This document shows, piece by piece, positions 43,194-46,707 of a stretch of 46,707 bases of DNA. The stretch comes from Gemmatimonadota bacterium. Its GTDB lineage: Bacteria; Latescibacterota; UBA2968. The notes beneath the pieces were generated by a model that worked only from the letters and a program-made list of their open reading frames with translations, searched no databases and was not told the origin of the DNA. The position numbers were made by a program, and so were the translations under genes. Each line of letters starts with the position of its first letter. The first letter of the stretch is position 1. Location of the stretch: assembly GCA_026706845.1 (NCBI GenBank), contig JAPOXY010000241.1, positions 1 through 46,707 of the forward strand, written 5' to 3'.

Positions 43194-43248
43194 ACCCAAT
43201 CTCTCCTGTGTTTCCCCTTTCATGTCTTATCTCGGAGAACGATTGGGT
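43194..43248. promoter_or_regulatory. Inverted repeat between divergent genes
   Basis: ACCCAATC (43194-43201) and GATTGGGT (43241-43248) are perfect eight-base inverted arms. Inside them TCTCC (starting 43202) can pair with GGAGA (ending 43238) after a two-base bulge. The element lies midway between the reverse flavoprotein start (43149) and the forward Ldh_2-type start (43303). A TAAAAT hexamer at 43261-43266 could be a -10 box, but no good -35 accompanies it. An operator or an RNA hairpin are both possible. Confidence 0.5.
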
Positions 43249-43302
43249 GTGCTGACAACTTAAAATGTCTTTTTGATTTGGGCAAGGAGTTTGGAGGTTT
43301 TT

Positions 43303-44379
43303 ATGCATGAACTCGTGAATGGTATTGTGCCGATAGAGGCAGGCGAACAGGAGCGATTGATTCAGGTTCGCGATTTGAGAGAGACGACACAGCGGCTTTA
43401 TGAAGCGGTTGGTGTGCCGAGGGCAGATGCGCGGCTGATGGCTGATTTGCAAGTTGAGACAGATGTGCGCGGCGTTCACTCACACGGTACGCGGGCTGTG
43501 CCGGGTTACTTAAAGCGCATTCAAACTGGTCACACAAATCCCAAACCCGAAATTCGCGTTGTCCGCGAAGGACCCGCGTCGGCAACGGTAGATGGCGATG
43601 GGTGTTTGGGACATCTGGCATCTTATCGGGCGATGCAAATGGCAATTGCAAAAGCAGATAAACTGGGGATTGCGGCGACAACAGTTATAAACAGCCGTCA
43701 CTACGGCGCAGCGGCCTGTTATGCGACGATGGCATTGGACCGGGATATGATCGGCTTTTGCGTGTCGAGCAGCAGTCGGGGCGTGGCGCCTTATGGAGGG
43801 ATAGACAGGTTGTTGGGCAATCACGCGCTGGCTTATGCGATTCCGGCGAATCGGGAATATCCCATTGTTCTGGATATGGCGACGGGGCGGTCCGCCTGGG
43901 GGCGAGTGGGCACTATGCGTTTGTACGGTAGAAAATTAGACGGCGAATGGGTGTTAGATGAGGATGGACAGGTGACTGATGATCCCCATCGCGCGCACGC
44001 GCTGGTAGCGCCTGGTGGTGCAAAAGGATCGGGGCTAAATGTGGTGATGGATGTTTTGAGCGGTATTCTGCCTTTTTGCCTGGCAACGGTAAATCGGGAA
44101 GATGAATATCAAGGACAGCGGCGGGCCAGTCACTTTTTTCAGGCGATCAAGATTGAGACATTTTGCGATGTGTCTGATTTCAAACGAGAAGTTGACCGGA
44201 TGATTCAAACGATTCGGGCTTCTCGCCCAAAAGAAGGTGTGGATCGCATTTACGCGCCCGGTGAGATTGAGTCGTTAAAAAAGGCGGCCTGGGAAAAGAC
44301 GGGGATTCCGATGCATAAAACCCATGTGGAAAGTTTGGAAAAAGCGGCTGAAGAATTGGGTGTAGAGGTGGTGTTTTGA
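43303..44379 (+). CDS. Malate/L-lactate dehydrogenase-type (Ldh_2) oxidoreductase
   Basis: This 358-residue NAD(P)-dependent oxidoreductase of the Ldh_2 fold is unrelated to Rossmann malate dehydrogenase. The catalytic region 'GVHSHGTRAVPGYL' carries H59, H61 and R64. 'NSRHYGAAACY' (130-140) is the usual substrate loop, and 'GNHALAYAIP' and 'DMATGRSAWG' follow. Members reduce or oxidise malate, ureidoglycolate, sulfolactate or 2,3-diketogulonate. ATG 43303 lies after gtttggaggt, and the frame open 30 bases upstream contains no better site. It could serve the hydroxy-acid steps of the neighbouring pathways. A glycosyltransferase overlaps its stop. Confidence 0.9.
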   Translation: MHELVNGIVPIEAGEQERLIQVRDLRETTQRLYEAVGVPRADARLMADLQVETDVRGVHSHGTRAVPGYLKRIQTGHTNPKPEIRVVREGPASATVDGDGCLGHLASYRAMQMAIAKADKLGIAATTVINSRHYGAAACYATMALDRDMIGFCVSSSSRGVAPYGGIDRLLGNHALAYAIPANREYPIVLDMATGRSAWGRVGTMRLYGRKLDGEWVLDEDGQVTDDPHRAHALVAPGGAKGSGLNVVMDVLSGILPFCLATVNREDEYQGQRRASHFFQAIKIETFCDVSDFKREVDRMIQTIRASRPKEGVDRIYAPGEIESLKKAAWEKTGIPMHKTHVESLEKAAEELGVEVVF

Positions 44380-45461
44380 TGGAGGAAGTCCGAGATTTTC
44401 AGATGGCAGAGAATAATAAACCATTAGTCTCAATTATCATCCCCCATTATTTGGGGGATATTCTTTCCGAATGCCTGGCATTTGTCTATGCGCGGACATT
44501 GGATATTCCTTTTGAAGTTATTGTAGCAGATGATCAGCCTTATCCCGACGGCAGTCTGGATCGGGCATTGGAAAAATTTCCGGATATTCGCATTGTGAAG
44601 ACGGGTGGGGGAAATGGGAAGCCGAGCAAGGGGATGGGCGCCGGGTGCAACCGGGGGTTAGAGATTGCAAAGGGCGCGTATGCGATGTTGTTAAATTCGG
44701 ACGTGGAGGTGGGCGAAGGGTGGTTGCCGCCGCTGATTGATGCCCTGAAATCCGATCCTGAAATTGGGGCGTGTCAGTCCAGGGTTAGGTCATTGCAGAA
44801 TCGCAAAATGTTTGATTATGGCGGGGCTGCAGGCGGGCTGATGGATAAGTGGGGATTTACGTTTTGTCAGGGTAGGATATTTGAGTTTGTCGAAGAAGAT
44901 GTGGGGCAATACAATCACCCTCGCGATATTTTTTGGGCTATTGGGGGGGCTATGTTTTTGCGTATGGATTGTCTCGAAAAAACGGGATTGATCGATGAGG
45001 GTTTTGTAATGCATATGGAAGAGATCGATTTGTCCTGGCGGTTTCACCTTGCCGGGTATCGCATCGTCTATGTGCCCGATTCTCTCGTATATCACTACGG
45101 TGGGTTTACGCTGGGTGCAGAGAGTTATAGAAAAGCGTATTTGAATCACCGCAATCAACTCGTGATGTTGTTGAAAAATTTCTCCCTTTTGCGGCTGTTG
45201 TATAAATTCCCGGTTCGCGTCGCTATGGAACTGGCAAATTTGGGTTTGTTGCTAAAGGGCCATTGGAAACATCCCGTTGCGGCAATAGCTGGCCTTTTAT
45301 GGGTATTGCTGCATCCGTTCAATATCTTGCGGCGACGACGAGAAGCCCAGCGGTTCAGAAGCGTGGGAGATAGTGAGATTGAACGGCGTCTTTTCAAGGG
45401 GTCAGTCGTTTATCACTATTTTATTCGCGGTGTCAAAACCGTTCGCGAGATAGGAGCGTGA
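44379..45461 (+). CDS. Family 2 glycosyltransferase (rhamnosyltransferase-like)
   Basis: The protein has 360 residues. The GT-A fold starts with 'VSIIIPHY' (17-24) and 'EVIVADDQ', and the metal motif region 'LLNSDVEV' lies near residue 108. 'MHMEEIDLSWRF' carries the E-D-x-D-W-like catalytic motif of rhamnosyltransferase-type GT2 enzymes. The C-terminal 100 residues contain hydrophobic stretches ('ANLGLLLKG', 'AAIAGLLWVLLHPF') that suggest membrane association. ATG 44379 overlaps the previous stop, with gaggtgg nine bases upstream. It probably adds a sugar to a cell-surface glycan. anmK begins one base after its stop. Confidence 0.88.
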   Translation: MEEVRDFQMAENNKPLVSIIIPHYLGDILSECLAFVYARTLDIPFEVIVADDQPYPDGSLDRALEKFPDIRIVKTGGGNGKPSKGMGAGCNRGLEIAKGAYAMLLNSDVEVGEGWLPPLIDALKSDPEIGACQSRVRSLQNRKMFDYGGAAGGLMDKWGFTFCQGRIFEFVEEDVGQYNHPRDIFWAIGGAMFLRMDCLEKTGLIDEGFVMHMEEIDLSWRFHLAGYRIVYVPDSLVYHYGGFTLGAESYRKAYLNHRNQLVMLLKNFSLLRLLYKFPVRVAMELANLGLLLKGHWKHPVAAIAGLLWVLLHPFNILRRRREAQRFRSVGDSEIERRLFKGSVVYHYFIRGVKTVREIGA

Positions 45462-45462
45462 A

Positions 45463-46641
45463 GTGAAAGCAATCGGTCTCATGTCTGGAACTTCTGCCGA
45501 TGGAGTGGATGCCGCGCTTGTGGAGATCGGCGAATCTGATCTGTCTCTGCTCGGGTATATTGAGGTTCCTTTTCCCCAGGATGTCAGAAGGGAGATTTTG
45601 TCACTTTGCGAAAATGGGCGGGTCGATGCAATCTGCCGCATGGATGCCGCGCTTGGGGAATGGTTTGCAGAGGCTGCGCTGCGCGTGTGCGAGGAAGCTA
45701 ATGTCAGCGCGGGAGAAGTCGATGTGATTGGATCGCATGGGCAGACGATTCACCATTTGCCCGCGCTTGCCGTGGTTGCCGGCAAGAGGGTGAGAGCAAC
45801 GCTGCAGATTGGCAATCCCTCGGTGATTGCGGAACGCACGGGAATCACGACGGTATCGGATTTTCGATCGCGGGATATGGCTGTGGGTGGCCAGGGAGCA
45901 CCGCTTGTTCCGCTGGTGGATTATCTGTTGTTTCGGTCTGAATACGTGGGACGCGTGATGCTCAATATTGGTGGTATCGCCAATGTAAATATATTGCCTG
46001 CAAACTGTGGCGTGTCAGATATTTTCGCATTTGATACAGGCCCCGGCAATATGGTCATTGATGGGGTTGTGCAGGTGATTACTCACGGTAAACAGAGCTT
46101 CGATAAGGATGGTGCACTTGCGGACAAAGGCCAGGTGTGTGAGGATCTGTTGGCGGTGCTTATGGCGCATCCTTTTTTGGATCTGGAGCTACCCAGGACA
46201 ACGGGACGCGAGGATTTTGGAGCCGATATGGTCCAAAAAATTTTCGATTGGGAGATAAAAGAGGAAGACCTCGTGCGTACGGCAACGCAGTTCACGGTGG
46301 AAAGCATTGTGCATGGGCTAAAGCGATTTGTTTTGCCCAGGTGTGAAATCCATGAGGTGATTGCAAGTGGGGGCGGTACCAAGAATCCGGTTATGATGGA
46401 TCTTTTGGATCGGGCACTGGGAAATATCGCATTCAAGCGATTGGATGATCTTGGAATGGCGTCAGAGGCAAAAGAAGCTATTGCATTTGCGATCCTTGCA
46501 TGTCAGAGCATGAATGGGCAACCGGGCAATGTGCCGGGTGTAACCGGTGCAGATAAACAGGTGGTATTAGGCTCTGTTACGCCGGGTGAGAGGATAGCCC
46601 AACCATACGATCCCAAGTTGTTGGGCGCATCATTGCATTGA
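45463..46641 (+). CDS. anmK: Anhydro-N-acetylmuramic acid kinase
   Basis: The 392-residue cytoplasmic kinase converts 1,6-anhydroMurNAc to MurNAc-6-phosphate in peptidoglycan recycling. 'GLMSGTSADGVDAAL' (5-19) is the phosphate-binding signature of AnmK. 'GSHGQTIHH', 'GNPSVIAERTGI' and 'NIGGIANV' are further family segments, and 'FDTGPGNMVID' includes the catalytic aspartate region. GTG 45463 follows taggagcg. It is coupled to a GT2 gene; murQ or nagZ may lie beyond the window. The length is slightly above that of the E. coli protein. Confidence 0.96.
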   Translation: MKAIGLMSGTSADGVDAALVEIGESDLSLLGYIEVPFPQDVRREILSLCENGRVDAICRMDAALGEWFAEAALRVCEEANVSAGEVDVIGSHGQTIHHLPALAVVAGKRVRATLQIGNPSVIAERTGITTVSDFRSRDMAVGGQGAPLVPLVDYLLFRSEYVGRVMLNIGGIANVNILPANCGVSDIFAFDTGPGNMVIDGVVQVITHGKQSFDKDGALADKGQVCEDLLAVLMAHPFLDLELPRTTGREDFGADMVQKIFDWEIKEEDLVRTATQFTVESIVHGLKRFVLPRCEIHEVIASGGGTKNPVMMDLLDRALGNIAFKRLDDLGMASEAKEAIAFAILACQSMNGQPGNVPGVTGADKQVVLGSVTPGERIAQPYDPKLLGASLH

Positions 46642-46707
46642 TGATACTGGCGCAGTTGTACAGGTATAAGAAAGTCAAGTAAAAGTGTGCCAAATTCGAG
46701 CGCGAGC

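Overview
The window reads as one dense stretch of bacterial chromosome with 38 protein genes and no tRNA, rRNA, CRISPR array, transposase or phage gene that I can recognise. Several traits point to a diderm of the FCB side of the tree, most like Latescibacterota or a neighbouring lineage: abundant lipoproteins with clear lipoboxes, TonB receptors carrying a carboxypeptidase-regulatory-like domain, a PorV/FadL-like outer-membrane protein, a dockerin-like EF-hand tail, and many Gfo/Idh/MocA, mandelate-racemase-type and phytanoyl-CoA-dioxygenase-type genes. The taxonomic call is inference, since no marker gene is present.

Region 1 (1-5662) runs forward: the tail of an EF-hand/dockerin-like protein, map, a lipoprotein that looks like a free-standing CcmI C-terminal domain, a glycogen-synthase-like glycosyltransferase, a beta-sandwich (DNRLRE-like) lipoprotein and an outer-membrane barrel. 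Region 2 (5679-8088) is a reverse-strand pair of CPA-type antiporter-like membrane proteins. A divergent promoter region (8137-8216) separates it from region 3 (8334-13405): an RsbW-like kinase, short HPF, HPr kinase, a TPR lipoprotein, aspartate kinase and an NAD-dependent epimerase. Region 4 (13430-21536) is a symmetrical transport block in which two paralogous TonB receptors flank a BCCT betaine-type transporter. It ends at a bidirectional terminator.

Region 5 (21674-46641) is a catabolic and accessory region. It holds three enolase-superfamily (mandelate racemase-like) proteins, three Gfo/Idh/MocA dehydrogenases, a PhyH dioxygenase, a D-2-hydroxyacid dehydrogenase, a Ldh_2-family oxidoreductase, a xylose-isomerase-like epimerase, a SIS phosphosugar isomerase, a VOC protein, a beta-helix protein, an OPT-like DUF6785 membrane protein and an MFS carrier. 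Together these look like uptake and oxidation, epimerisation or dehydration of unusual sugars or sugar acids, though the substrate cannot be read from sequence. Interspersed are an orphan D12-class adenine methyltransferase, an Aminopep-family zinc peptidase, a membrane-fused spermidine-synthase-like protein, a lipoamide-dehydrogenase-like flavoprotein, a GT2 glycosyltransferase and anmK.

The most interesting non-coding signal is the leader of the DUF6785 gene (28841-28927). There, one hairpin shares bases with the 5' arm of a strong intrinsic terminator, which is the arrangement expected of an attenuator or riboswitch. No gene-free stretch exceeds 300 bases. The longest are 28741-28991, 8089-8333 and three of about 153 bases (18210-18362, 22928-23080, 43150-43302), and the signals seen in them are listed.
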